Shown here: piece by piece, positions 56,475-64,000 of the stretch | How the letters are laid out: each line of letters starts with the position of its first letter | Numbering within the stretch: position 1 is the stretch's first letter | The notes under the pieces: generated by a model | Seen by the model: only the letters and a program-made list of their open reading frames with translations | Told to the model about the DNA's origin: nothing | Databases searched by the model: none | Assembly: GCF_000069185.1 (NCBI RefSeq) | Contig: NC_010397.1 | Location: forward strand, 2,914,001 to 2,978,000 | Length of the DNA: 64,000 nt | Direction: 5' to 3' | Source of the DNA: Mycobacteroides abscessus ATCC 19977 | GTDB lineage: Bacteria; Actinomycetota; Actinomycetes; Mycobacteriales; Mycobacteriaceae | Position numbers and translations under genes: made by a program

Positions 56475-58679
56475 TCGGTAACCGGGCGGCTCGGTGCCGT
56501 GTAGATGCCGCACAAAGTAGTCCCAGGTTCGGCGTAGTGAGTAGTGCAGCCAACCGTACAGCGAGTGCTCAGCGCCAGGGATCATGATCAGGTCGAAGTC
56601 TTTGTCCGCCTTGATGAGTGCGTCGGCCAGCCGCATCGTCATGTATGGGTGTGCGTTGTCGTCGAGTTCGCCGTGGATAAGCAGCAGCTTGCCTTTCAGG
56701 TTGGCAGCTAGCGTGGTGTTCGAGATCGCTGCTTTGCCTTCGGCGCTCAGATCGCCGTGGTAGTGCTCGGCCCACATCGCCAGGTTGAGGGCGTTGTCAT
56801 GATTGCCCGAGACCGCGACGGCCACCGAGTAGAAGTCCGGATAGCGCAGCACCGCACGCGCCGCGGCGAAACCGCCCGCGGACTGTCCGGTGATCCCAAC
56901 TCGGGCGGTGTCCAGCCACGGATACCGTTGCCCGAGTTCACGGATCGCGACGATGTGGTCATCCAAGGCGCCGGCGTTGCCGAGATCCCCATAGGAGTGG
57001 TCATGAAATGCCTTGCTGCGCCCCGCGCTTCCACGACCGTCGATGGCCACCACCGCGAACCCGAGCGCGGCGAAAGCCTCCGGTTCGCCGTAGTGCGGCG
57101 GGTTGAACATCGGTCCGGCGCGGTAGAGCTGCGGCCCCGGATAGATGTGTTCGATGATCGGGTACGTGCGGTCCGGGTCCAGATCGTGCGGTCGCCAGAG
57201 CAGACCGTAGATCGGGGTTCTGCCGTCCGATGCGGTCGTCCGGAACCGCTCCGGCGGTTGCCAGCCCAGAATCTTCAGGTCATCGGTATCGGGCGTCTCC
57301 AACTCCACTACCACTTGACCATCCCCGTCCAGTACCACCGAGCGTGGCGGCAGGCTCGGGCTTGACGCCCGGTCTACCAGGTAGCCGCCCTGCGGCGGGC
57401 TGACCGCATCATGGTCCAGCTCATCATCTGTGAGACGGATAAACCCGTTGCCGTCCAGCCCGATTCGGCAGAGCTGCCGCAGATACGGGTCCGCCTCCAC
57501 CAAACCGTTGGCCGTGAAGTACACCTGTCGAGCCTTTTCGTCGACCCATAACACGCTGCTCACCAGCCACGACCCGGCGGTTATCTGGGTGACCTGGACG
57601 CCGTCGGCCGAATAGAGGTACAGGTGGCCCCAACCGTCGCGCTGCGACCACCACAGGATCTCGCCGTTGTCCAGCACCCGCACCATGTGCGGGTCGCCGA
57701 GCACCACGGTCGGGTCCACCCGGGTCTGGCCTGTGTCGGTGATGAGCGTGGTGACCGCGCCGGTCGCCGGGGCGAGCCGACGCAGTTGCAACGTGCGGGC
57801 GTCGCGCGATTGGTGCAGGTAATGAACGGCGTCCGCGCTCGACCACCAGGCGTAGATGAGTGCGACATTGTGCATGATCGGTGTCGGCTCGGTCTGCTGC
57901 CGTACGATCGTGCGTTGCTCGACGTCGAGCACGTTCCAGGTCATCGTGGCCACGGTGTTCTCGCCGGGCATCGAGTAGCGGGTGCGGTGTTCCACCGGGC
58001 GGCCACCGTCGGCCGGGCTGGATTCGACGAGCACCAGTTCGGGTACCTCGCGTTGATCGATGCGCGCAACCAGGATTCGGGTGGAATCGGGCGACCAGTG
58101 CAGGATTATCGGCGCCGGAATGCCCAGGGCACGCATCAGTGCCCGTCCGCCGGTGGTGTCCGGCAGGCCACCGTAGTCGAAGTAGGGTTCAGCGTCATCG
58201 GTGAGGGCATGTTCGGTGCCATCGGCCCGGCTGCGGACCCAGATATTGCCCTCGCGGCCGAACGCATCCCACCGCTCATCGGGTGACGGGATCCCGCCCG
58301 GAATAGGTGCGGCAGCGTCGGATTCGGTGCAGACGCGATCCGCCCATCGCCAATTCCGGCCGAACGCGCTGAACAGCACCGTGTCGTCGGCCCGAATTTG
58401 CACGGCCTGTATCGGTAGATCGGCGCCGGTCACCGCCTGCCCCGCCGCCACCGACAGTGCCGCAGCCAGCGCATCGTGGTCGAAGGCGGCGCGACGAGTC
58501 TTCACGCCGGGATCAACCGCGACATAGCGGGTTCCGATCCGGTACCAGAATCGGGCACCGTCGGCGAACCACTGCGGTGTCAGCACGGTGCCCGGCACGC
58601 GCCGGGCCCGGTGCGGGAAAAGCATCTGCTCGGCACGCGCGTAATCGGAATCGCTCAGCAATGTCGTCACACCAGTCAT
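56442..58679 (-). CDS. S9-family prolyl peptidase, dipeptidyl-peptidase IV-like
   Basis: About 745 residues. An N-terminal beta-propeller (residues about 60-490) includes WSPDSTRILVARIDQREVP and WWSQRDGWGHLYLYSADG. A catalytic alpha/beta-hydrolase domain follows with the nucleophile GITGQSAGGFAAARAV, the Asp in LIHGELDDNAHPYM and the His in MIPGAEHSLYG. No signal peptide is seen. It should cut small peptides, often after proline. It is the largest gene of the tRNA-Val island. The ATG giving MTGVTTLLSDSD was chosen; upstream open codons look non-coding. Confidence 0.88.
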   Translation of the reverse strand: MTGVTTLLSDSDYARAEQMLFPHRARRVPGTVLTPQWFADGARFWYRIGTRYVAVDPGVKTRRAAFDHDALAAALSVAAGQAVTGADLPIQAVQIRADDTVLFSAFGRNWRWADRVCTESDAAAPIPGGIPSPDERWDAFGREGNIWVRSRADGTEHALTDDAEPYFDYGGLPDTTGGRALMRALGIPAPIILHWSPDSTRILVARIDQREVPELVLVESSPADGGRPVEHRTRYSMPGENTVATMTWNVLDVEQRTIVRQQTEPTPIMHNVALIYAWWSSADAVHYLHQSRDARTLQLRRLAPATGAVTTLITDTGQTRVDPTVVLGDPHMVRVLDNGEILWWSQRDGWGHLYLYSADGVQVTQITAGSWLVSSVLWVDEKARQVYFTANGLVEADPYLRQLCRIGLDGNGFIRLTDDELDHDAVSPPQGGYLVDRASSPSLPPRSVVLDGDGQVVVELETPDTDDLKILGWQPPERFRTTASDGRTPIYGLLWRPHDLDPDRTYPIIEHIYPGPQLYRAGPMFNPPHYGEPEAFAALGFAVVAIDGRGSAGRSKAFHDHSYGDLGNAGALDDHIVAIRELGQRYPWLDTARVGITGQSAGGFAAARAVLRYPDFYSVAVAVSGNHDNALNLAMWAEHYHGDLSAEGKAAISNTTLAANLKGKLLLIHGELDDNAHPYMTMRLADALIKADKDFDLIMIPGAEHSLYGWLHYSLRRTWDYFVRHLHGTEPPGYRLQPLLLPSLG

Positions 58680-58752
58680 CCAACACTCGGACGTAGCGGC
58701 ATAGTCAAGAGCGACTTGCGCTGTGCCGCAGCGGCACAGCGAGCCCCGGCAG

Positions 58753-59448
58753 TCAGTATCCGAGGCCGTGGTACACGATGCCCGCACTGTTATAGGCGAT
58801 GTGCACCATGACCGCAGGCCAGATCGAACCTGAGCACCACAGCAGGACACCATTGGTCAAACCGATCATGAGCGCCAATGGCATCACGCCGTTGATCCCA
58901 TGTGCCACAGCGAAAACTGCCGCGCTAAAGACCACACTGACGCAGCTGCCCCAGCGGAACAGGAAAGTCGCAAGCACGCCACGAAACAAAGCCTCCTCAC
59001 CGAGCGGCGTCAAGATACCGCCCAGCCCCACTGCCACGATAGGAGGCACTGCTCCCGACCGAGCAGCATCACGGTAGGGCTGCTGAACACCCTCTGACCC
59101 CGGAAACAGCGGATCAAAAATCGCCGAAACCGGCCAACTAAGCCCGAAGCACACCAGGCCGATGACAACGCCGGTCAGCAGCCACAAGAGACTCGTATGC
59201 CGCAACCCGAACGGGCGGACATCACGGATCCGAACGAGGACCGCAACAGCAAAAGCTCCCAACGGTGCAAGCCCTGAAATCAGGAAGTTCACATGTCCGA
59301 GGGCAATGGGGAAATCTTCCGACACGAAGTATGCGGCCACGCCACCCACTAGATACAGAAAGACAGCGGTGGCCGCAGCTACACCAAGTTCCAGCCAGCC
59401 GGGCCGAGCGGGTCCGCTCTCCACGCCGAAGTGCTCTACAACACTCAT
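58753..59448 (-). CDS. CPBP-family intramembrane metalloprotease
   Basis: 231 residues with about six membrane helices. The Rce1/CPBP motifs are LGEEALFRGVLATFLF (EEXXXR), a His in VFAVAHGING, and HIAYNSAGIVY (HXXXN). Members cleave within membranes or give bacteriocin self-immunity; its role here is not known. It lies in the tRNA-Val island on the same strand as the S9 peptidase, 73 bases upstream of it. Confidence 0.88.
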   Translation of the reverse strand: MSVVEHFGVESGPARPGWLELGVAAATAVFLYLVGGVAAYFVSEDFPIALGHVNFLISGLAPLGAFAVAVLVRIRDVRPFGLRHTSLLWLLTGVVIGLVCFGLSWPVSAIFDPLFPGSEGVQQPYRDAARSGAVPPIVAVGLGGILTPLGEEALFRGVLATFLFRWGSCVSVVFSAAVFAVAHGINGVMPLALMIGLTNGVLLWCSGSIWPAVMVHIAYNSAGIVYHGLGY

Positions 59449-59552
59449 GGGGCGAAGTATCAGCTATGCCCCTCGGGCATACTCAAGCTTCGTCGCGCCG
59501 TGGCGCTGCCTCAACAACATCTCCTTCTTCCGTCGTTCACGATTGCCTTACA

Positions 59553-59760
59553 TCACCGGATATATTCGGCGAGGAGCGGTCGACGGTCTTGTACATGTCG
59601 ATCACGTTGTCCGGGTTGACGAATCCGTGTCCCTCGTCGTGTTTCGCTCATGTGCTCCACCTTGGCTCCGCGACCGCGGAACGCCTCGACCAGGTTGTCA
59701 GGATTCGGTCTGCACCACGCGCACGTCGTTGGCACTCTGGATAACCAGCATCGGGTGGGG
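59553..59760 (-). pseudogene. Frameshifted C-terminus of an S9-type peptidase
   Basis: Reading the minus strand in changing frames gives PMLVIQSANDVRVVQTES, then DNLVEAFRGRGAKVEHMSE, then NDEGHGFVNPDNVIDMY, then LAEYIR. This is the end of an S9C-type prolyl peptidase, including the Asp and catalytic His (EGHGF). One base is added near 59699, the frame changes again near 59640, and a base is missing near 59577. The upstream open frame (to 59898) is protein-like but unrelated to S9. The parent is not a copy of the intact S9 gene of the island. Confidence 0.65.
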
Positions 59761-59975
59761 CATTGGACATCTGTGCCTGGAATTTTGGAACTGGCCCCCC
59801 TGAGCGAGCAATTCCAGACAGAACTGATCCAACGTCTCAGCGGCCACAAGATCCTCTATCTCAGCGGCAAGCTCTAGCGCTCGGCAGATGTTGCCCACCT
59901 GGCGCTCACGCGCTAACTAACGCAATATGAAGAGGCCGACAGCAAATTAGTTGCCAGGCGCAGGGAGGAGCTTCT

Positions 59976-60308
59976 GTGGGGATTGAACTGATGACGCTAG
60001 CACTGATAGCAGTGTTACTCGGATGCTTCGGCTGGCAGTTGGCCCGCAACGCCAACCGCAGAGAGGCCCGTCGCACGCCAGAAGCCACTAGGCCGCATCT
60101 AGCTACAGCGTCACGATCTGAGAGTCCCCGGCCACGAGTCCCTACACGGCGACGCCGTGACCGTTCAAGCAATACGCCTGGACATGGCCCAGGATCCGGG
60201 ACCGACATAGGATCATTCGGCTACTTCGGTGGATTCGGTTCAGATCACGGTGGCGGTGGTGCGTTCTGCGATAGCGGCGGTGGGTGCGACAGCGGTGGGG
60301 GCGGCTGA
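59976..60308 (+). CDS. Small membrane protein with Gly/Ser/Cys-rich tail
   Basis: 110 residues. One N-terminal helix (MTLALIAVLLGCFGWQLA) is followed by an Arg-rich stretch (RRREARRTPE type) and a C-terminal tail of Gly, Ser, Asp and three Cys (DHGGGGAFCDSGGGCDSGGGG without the last few). The GTG start is preceded by GGGAGGAG at a good distance, so I take it as a real gene. No family recognised. Confidence 0.6.
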   Translation: MGIELMTLALIAVLLGCFGWQLARNANRREARRTPEATRPHLATASRSESPRPRVPTRRRRDRSSNTPGHGPGSGTDIGSFGYFGGFGSDHGGGGAFCDSGGGCDSGGGG

Positions 60309-60509
60309 ACGCGGCCTTGAGTTCTGGGTCCACCGGGTTCGATCACGCCGAGGTTTGTCACCCATTGAGAATTTCGGGGGCCCTAGGGCGCGCGCATGCC
60401 TGGAAGTAGCGCGTCGAGTGCGTCGAAGGTTACCGCCACTACCGCATTGATCAGACCGTACGGCGCACTCAGCCGGGCTTGTGGATGCGCAGAACGCGCG
60501 GGCAGCCAA

Positions 60510-60686
60510 CTAGTCCGGCACGATGGTGACCTGATCACCGGTGGGTGTGCGGCACACGCGGATCTCGGCGGGAGCACATGGGTGGCCGACGAGCAGGACG
60601 CACACCGAGTAAGTGCCGTGCTGATCTCGTTCCACTGCTGGAAGCTCCAGAAGCTCATAGCCGCGGTCCCTCAGCCCAGCCGTCTT
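60510..60686 (-). pseudogene. Gene fragment without a start codon
   Basis: An open stretch reading RDRGYELLELPAVERDQHG, then TYSVCVLLVGHPCAPAEIRV and CRTPTGDQVTIVPD. It has no ATG before the preceding stop; only a GTG at its middle could start. Composition is protein-like, so it is probably the 3' remnant of a gene broken inside the island. Family not recognised. The 200 bases to its left hold no supportable gene. Confidence 0.3.
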
Positions 60687-60712
60687 TCAAAACGACCAGC
60701 GCATCCGACCTT

Positions 60713-61018
60713 GTGGCACAAAGTATCGGCACTTTTGAGCGTGCGACAGAGCACGGTGTGCCCAAGTCGGCAGGCACTCCCGCTGACGCGCTGCTTCTGG
60801 GCTACACCTTCGATGACTACGATCTTCGCACCGCGTTCACGTGGAAATTCCTGCGCAGCGCCGACCGCCGCCAAGTCGCTGCCGTCATCAACGGAGTGCT
60901 CGAAAGCGATACGAAACTGGTAACCGGAACCATTCTGCGGCGGCTTTTGATCCGACCGAGGGCGCAACGGAGCTCGGGGCGCGAGTTTTTGGTCTTTATA
61001 CGGGAATTGACGGCGTAA
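60713..61018 (+). CDS. Hypothetical protein, possibly partial
   Basis: About 101 codons from a GTG, with LLLGYTFDDYDLRTAFTWKF and LRSADRRQVAAVINGVLESD. High third-position GC over the middle part indicates coding on this strand. The frame is open further upstream over the opposite-strand fragment, so the true 5' end is unclear. No family recognised. About 200 bases then run to the tRNA-Val gene without a visible gene. Confidence 0.35.
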   Translation: MAQSIGTFERATEHGVPKSAGTPADALLLGYTFDDYDLRTAFTWKFLRSADRRQVAAVINGVLESDTKLVTGTILRRLLIRPRAQRSSGREFLVFIRELTA

Positions 61019-61225
61019 CTCCCCCACCGTATTGGGGGATCAGTTGCCCAGCCACGTTGGTGCCTTCTGGCACCCGTTGGCGGAACGATGCAACCCGAAC
61101 GACGCCAGGGCGCATCGGGGAGCAGGCGTCGGCAGCAACCCGCGCAAAGAACCCGACAGAGCCCCTGGATCGCCCAAAGGAACAGGGATATGGGCGATTA
61201 TCCCTCTGATCTGCGAAGAGAAAGA

Positions 61226-61271
61226 GTGGTCCCGGCTGGGTTCGAACCAGCGACCCCTCGCGTGTGAGGCG
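61226..61271. repeat. Proximal attachment-site repeat within tRNA-Val
   Basis: The 46 bases identical to those at 54843. Here they are the 3' part of an intact tRNA gene, so insertion kept the tRNA functional. Confidence 0.9.
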
Positions 61272-61298
61272 AGTGCTCTTCCGCTGAGCTACGAGACC
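61227..61298 (-). tRNA. tRNA-Val(CAC)
   Basis: 72 bases folding as a tRNA: acceptor GGTCTCG against CGGGACC with one G-T pair, anticodon stem CTCGC/GCGAG with loop CTCACAC (anticodon CAC), and T loop GGTTCGAACCC. CCA is not encoded. It reads the codon GTG. It is the attachment site of the island to its 3' side. Confidence 0.93.
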
Positions 61299-61445
61299 TT
61301 GCGATCGAGGTGAAAGGCTAGCACGAGCCGCCGGAAACCCCGCAGTCCGCTGGCCGGCAGGCCGCGTATGCAAGGGATTTGTGAATAAACCTCCCGTTCG
61401 ACTACTGTTTCAACTCGCACCGGATGACGATCTCATCCGTTGCGC

Positions 61446-61518
61446 GCGGATGTAGCGCAGTTGGTAGCGCATCACCTTGCCAAGGTGAGGGTCGCGGGTT
61501 CGAATCCCGTCATCCGCT
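61446..61518 (+). tRNA. tRNA-Gly(GCC)
   Basis: 73 bases with acceptor GCGGATG/CATCCGC, anticodon arm CACCTTGCCAAGGTG (anticodon GCC), and T loop GGGTTCGAATCCC. First of three tRNA genes in a row on this strand. Confidence 0.95.
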
Positions 61519-61543
61519 CGAAGGGTGGACAGTCATCCCTAGC

Positions 61544-61617
61544 GGTGGAGTGGCCGAGTGGTGAGGCAACGGCCTGCAAAGCCGTGCACACGGGTTCGAT
61601 TCCCGTCTCCACCTCCA
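61544..61617 (+). tRNA. tRNA-Cys(GCA)
   Basis: Acceptor GGTGGAG/CTCCACC, anticodon arm with CTGCAAA loop (anticodon GCA), T loop GGGTTCGATTCCC, and an encoded CCA at the end. Confidence 0.95.
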
Positions 61618-61627
61618 TTAAAGACCC

Positions 61628-61702
61628 GCGCGATTAGCTCAGCGGGAGAGCGCTTCCCTGACACGGAAGAGGTCACTGGTTCAATCCCAGTATCGCGCAC
61701 CA
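61628..61702 (+). tRNA. tRNA-Val(GAC)
   Basis: Acceptor GCGCGAT/ATCGCGC, anticodon stem CTTCC/GGAAG around CTGACAC (anticodon GAC), T arm CTGGTTCAATCCCAG, and encoded CCA. Last of the Gly-Cys-Val cluster. Confidence 0.95.
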
Positions 61703-61715
61703 CGACTTTTGCGGG

Positions 61716-62549
61716 TCAACCGTTGTTTGACCAGGTGACGCAGCCACCGCCGGCCGTAAGCGCCGAATTCAGTTCGGGACGCGTATCGGTGAGATAAGGG
61801 TTGGCCCGCTGCGCTGATCGAACCACGTCCGTGTCGATCTCGGCGATGATCGTGCCGGTTCCGGATTCGATACGGTCCAGCACGCCCCCGTCGGGACCGA
61901 CGATGCTGCTCCGGCCGACGTATGTCGTCGCGTTCTCGACACCGTCGTGGTTGATGTAAGCCAGATAGATCTGGTTCTCCCACGCGCGGGTACGGATCAC
62001 GACATCGGCGACGAACTCGAAAGGTGTCATCTGTGCCGTCGGCACCGCGAGCAGGTGCGCACCGGCCAGGGCACTCATCCGGGCATTTTCGGGAAACTCC
62101 ACGTCATAACAGATCATCATGGCGATGTTGACGCCTCGATACGGCACCATGGTCACCGCGTGGCTCCCCGGCGTGAAGTACGCACGATCAATCTCGCCGA
62201 ACAAATGTGTCTTGTGGTGGCGGCCACGCACGACGCCCCGCTCATCGACGAAGACGGCGTTGTTGTACAGCTCCCCCGCCGCAACACTTTCGGCCATCCC
62301 CACAATGATTGCGATCTTGTTCTGTTCAGCGATCGCACGGACCGCATCGAGATGGTGTGCGCTCACCAATTCCGGTAAACGATCCCCGACGTCGTATCCG
62401 GTCACGAATAACTCCGGCGTGATGAGTAGATCTGCTTGTCCGGCTAGCCTTTTGGCGGCCTGATCGAGTTCGGCAAGGTTGGCTTCCGGGTTCGCCGGGC
62501 TCCCGGCCGACTGCAGGCCCGCGACTGTCAGTTTCGTGGAAATCAACAA
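61716..62549 (-). CDS. Carbon-nitrogen hydrolase (nitrilase superfamily amidase)
   Basis: 277 residues with the full catalytic triad: Glu46 in LLITPELFVTG, Lys113 in RGRHHKTHLFGEID and Cys147 in NIAMMICYDVEFPE. It should hydrolyse an aliphatic amide or carbamoyl compound in the cytosol; relatives include stereoselective amidases. Its start lies seven bases inside the end of the BKACE gene, so the two are coupled and the pathway may release ammonia from an amide made or used there. Confidence 0.9.
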   Translation of the reverse strand: MLISTKLTVAGLQSAGSPANPEANLAELDQAAKRLAGQADLLITPELFVTGYDVGDRLPELVSAHHLDAVRAIAEQNKIAIIVGMAESVAAGELYNNAVFVDERGVVRGRHHKTHLFGEIDRAYFTPGSHAVTMVPYRGVNIAMMICYDVEFPENARMSALAGAHLLAVPTAQMTPFEFVADVVIRTRAWENQIYLAYINHDGVENATTYVGRSSIVGPDGGVLDRIESGTGTIIAEIDTDVVRSAQRANPYLTDTRPELNSALTAGGGCVTWSNNG

Positions 62550-63283
62550 ACCTCCCGTGTAGTGGCGGTGCGTATCCGGCCATGCCCAGCAGCGACCAGT
62601 TCCGCGTTACTTGCCGCCGTCGTTCCCTCCGGCAGCCGCAGTGTGTCCTCCAGTCCAATCCGCGCCGCCACACCGCGCGCTGCCGCGAGGTCGAGCATCG
62701 GCCATGCCGACGAGTCCTCCCCGTGCAGCAGCACGTCTACGGCGCCGGATATCCGAACCTGCGTCAGCATCCGCATGGCCTGCTCCTCGACTGCAGTGCC
62801 GGCGACGCCGCCCGGCAGCTCTAGCAGGACGCGGAAGCAGTCCCTGCGCAGCGGCGAGCGCGACCACGCCAGCGCCGCCGCCTCGTTCCACAGCCCCGCC
62901 TCCACGCCGACGCCGCGGTTCAGCAACGCCTCGGCGACCTCGGCCGCGCCCTCCTCATGCCAATTCACCGAAGCAAAGTCCGGCAGCTCGGTCCACCCAT
63001 TGATGGCGGCGCAACGTGCGGCCGGGTCGGCCAAGGCCCACGCGCCCGTGGTAACGCCCACCGGAAGACCTGGGCACCGCGCGCGGAGGGCTGCAACCAC
63101 CGGATCGATGGCACTGGCCAACAGCGAGTCGAAACCCTGGGCGTCCTTGGCGTGAACATGGACCGCAGCCGCCCCCGCATCGCGACATGCCGCCGCATCC
63201 GCCGCGATCTCCTCGGCCGTGCAGGGAATCGCGGGATGCTGGTCCTTGCGCCGGACTCCGTTCAGACATGCCTTCAGGTACAC
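62543..63283 (-). CDS. BKACE/3-keto-5-aminohexanoate cleavage-family protein
   Basis: 246 residues of the beta-keto acid cleavage enzyme family: MYLKACLNGVRRKDQHPAIP with the family's KA-LNG start, AAAVHVHAKDAQGFDS (zinc ligands HVH), PVGVTTGAW, and SAWPMLDLAAARG with RIGLEDTLRLPEG near the end. Such enzymes condense a beta-keto acid with acetyl-CoA. The protein is somewhat shorter than typical (about 270-300). Coupled with the nitrilase gene behind it and eight bases after the XdhC gene. Confidence 0.85.
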   Translation of the reverse strand: MYLKACLNGVRRKDQHPAIPCTAEEIAADAAACRDAGAAAVHVHAKDAQGFDSLLASAIDPVVAALRARCPGLPVGVTTGAWALADPAARCAAINGWTELPDFASVNWHEEGAAEVAEALLNRGVGVEAGLWNEAAALAWSRSPLRRDCFRVLLELPGGVAGTAVEEQAMRMLTQVRISGAVDVLLHGEDSSAWPMLDLAAARGVAARIGLEDTLRLPEGTTAASNAELVAAGHGRIRTATTREVC

Positions 63284-63291
63284 CGCAGCCC

Positions 63292-64000
63292 CTACCGGTG
63301 GATCGGCCCGTCGATGTCACTCAACGGCCGCCCAGAGCCACCCGATGTTTCGGCAATGATCTGTGCCGCAATCGATATCGCGGTCTCCTCGGGAGTCCGG
63401 GCATTGAGGTCCAGGCCCAGCGGGCTACGCAGCCGCCCCAGCTGATCGTCGGTGACGCCCTGCTCGCGCAGACGCGCCATCCGATCGGTGTGCGTGCGCC
63501 GCGAGCCCAGCGCGCCGACAAAGGCCACCGGCGCCACGGTCAGGGCAGCCGCCAGCATCGGCACGTCGAACTTGGGATCATGTGTCAGAACGCACACCAC
63601 GGTGCGCGCATCGACGCGACCGCCTGCCGCCTCGGCACGCAGGTACCGGTGGGGCCAGTCGACGACCACCTCATCCGCATACGGAAAGTGCGCGGGCGTC
63701 GCGAACACTTCGCGGGCATCGACCACCGTCACCCGGTAGCCCAGCTGGCTGCCGGTACGGCTCAGGGCGCGTACAAAAGCGTTGGCCCCCGCCAGGATCA
63801 TGCGTGGCGGCGCCGCGAATGCCTGCACAAACACCCGGGGCAGGTCGGATTGATCGGGTTCGCAGCGATCGGCACCTGCCACCGCGCTGCGGCCCGCACG
63901 TATCAACGACACGATGTCGCCCTCGATCTGCGGCCACGGCGCCGGCTCCCCGGCCCGCACCAGTGCCCAATCGGGAATCCCCGACAGCGTGCTCACCAAA
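63292..64000 (-). CDS. XdhC/CoxI-family protein, cut by window edge
   Basis: About 235 residues visible, N-terminus beyond the edge. The C-terminal Rossmann part has PPRMILAGANAFVRALSRTG, YRVTVVDAREVFATPAHFP, VVCVLTHDPKFDVPMLAAAL and FVGALGSRRTHTDRMARL, the XdhC signature (TH-DPKFD and GSRRT). XdhC-type proteins insert the sulfurated molybdenum cofactor into xanthine dehydrogenase or CO-dehydrogenase-like enzymes; the target enzyme is not in view. Same strand as the BKACE and nitrilase genes. Confidence 0.85.
   Translation of the reverse strand, partial: LVSTLSGIPDWALVRAGEPAPWPQIEGDIVSLIRAGRSAVAGADRCEPDQSDLPRVFVQAFAAPPRMILAGANAFVRALSRTGSQLGYRVTVVDAREVFATPAHFPYADEVVVDWPHRYLRAEAAGGRVDARTVVCVLTHDPKFDVPMLAAALTVAPVAFVGALGSRRTHTDRMARLREQGVTDDQLGRLRSPLGLDLNARTPEETAISIAAQIIAETSGGSGRPLSDIDGPIHR

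Larger units (their letters stand above)
54843..61225. mobile_element. Genomic island inserted at tRNA-Val(CAC)
   Basis: About 6.4 kb bounded by 46-bp exact direct repeats: a copy of the 3' part of tRNA-Val at 54843-54888 and the same sequence at the 3' end of the intact tRNA gene at 61226-61271. The cargo lies on the 3' side of the tRNA, as expected for tyrosine-integrase elements. No integrase, excisionase or replication gene is recognisable, so the element may be a remnant or was moved by an integrase elsewhere. It holds a frameshifted gene and several unknown small genes, which fits decay. Confidence 0.75.

Noticed and set aside
60240..60509. Minus-strand frame opposite the Gly-rich small protein gene
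   Set aside because: Ala/Arg-rich shadow; no start with a ribosome-binding site, and the plus-strand gene has a good one.
60996..61373. Minus-strand frame over tRNA-Val
   Set aside because: It reads through a tRNA gene and shows no protein family pattern.

Overview
The window is a high-GC actinobacterial chromosome segment. Its backbone order is the mycobacterial one: aspS, the Rv2575 and Rv2578c homologues, hisS, a metallo-beta-lactamase-fold hydrolase, ppiB, rel, apt, an Rv2585c-type lipoprotein, secF-secD-yajC, ruvBAC, yebC, pdxT-tesB-pdxS, then the phosphatidylinositol mannoside operon ending in thrS. A class A beta-lactamase of BlaMab type directly behind ppiB, with an SDN motif, points to the Mycobacteroides abscessus/chelonae group. 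Species cannot be fixed by reading alone.

Layout. 0-10 kb: edge of a transglutaminase-like gene, an F420-type oxidoreductase, a two-gene permease unit with a His-rich loop, HAD and DUF389 proteins, aspS, a carboxylesterase, a zinc metallopeptidase and a radical-SAM protein. 10-25 kb: translation (hisS), stringent response (rel), purine salvage (apt), protein export (secDF-yajC) and Holliday-junction processing (ruvCAB, with a LexA box upstream), plus the beta-lactamase. 25-37 kb: a TetR gene and membrane proteins around an operator-like cluster, then pyridoxal-phosphate synthase (pdxST) with tesB, and the tightly overlapping thrS-HIT-pgsA1-patA-pimA-Nudix operon that starts PIM/LM/LAM synthesis. 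37-45 kb: a GlxA-type AraC regulator whose N-terminus is a 33-bp in-frame minisatellite, divergent from a DJ-1/PfpI protein; small enzymes; and an EhpF/EhpG-like acid-activating and acid-reducing pair.

45-54.7 kb is accessory metabolism. A four-gene operon (class II aldolase, M19 dipeptidase, RidA, ketopantoate-reductase-like) is divergent from a TetR gene followed by an AnsP-type amino-acid permease. A second TetR of the same subfamily faces an M28-like peptidase. The two TetR recognition helices are nearly the same and so are the palindromes in front of them.

54.8-61.2 kb is a small genomic island. A 46-bp copy of the 3' part of tRNA-Val(CAC) at 54843 exactly repeats the end of the intact tRNA gene at 61226, so the roughly 6.4 kb between them looks like an insertion at a tRNA attachment site. 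It carries a secreted protein gene cut by the junction, a DUF1963 protein, an S9 (DPP-IV-like) peptidase, a CPBP intramembrane protease, a frameshifted S9 remnant and small unknown genes, but no visible integrase. A tRNA-Gly/Cys/Val cluster follows, then a nitrilase-family amidohydrolase, a BKACE-family protein and an XdhC-type protein cut by the window edge.
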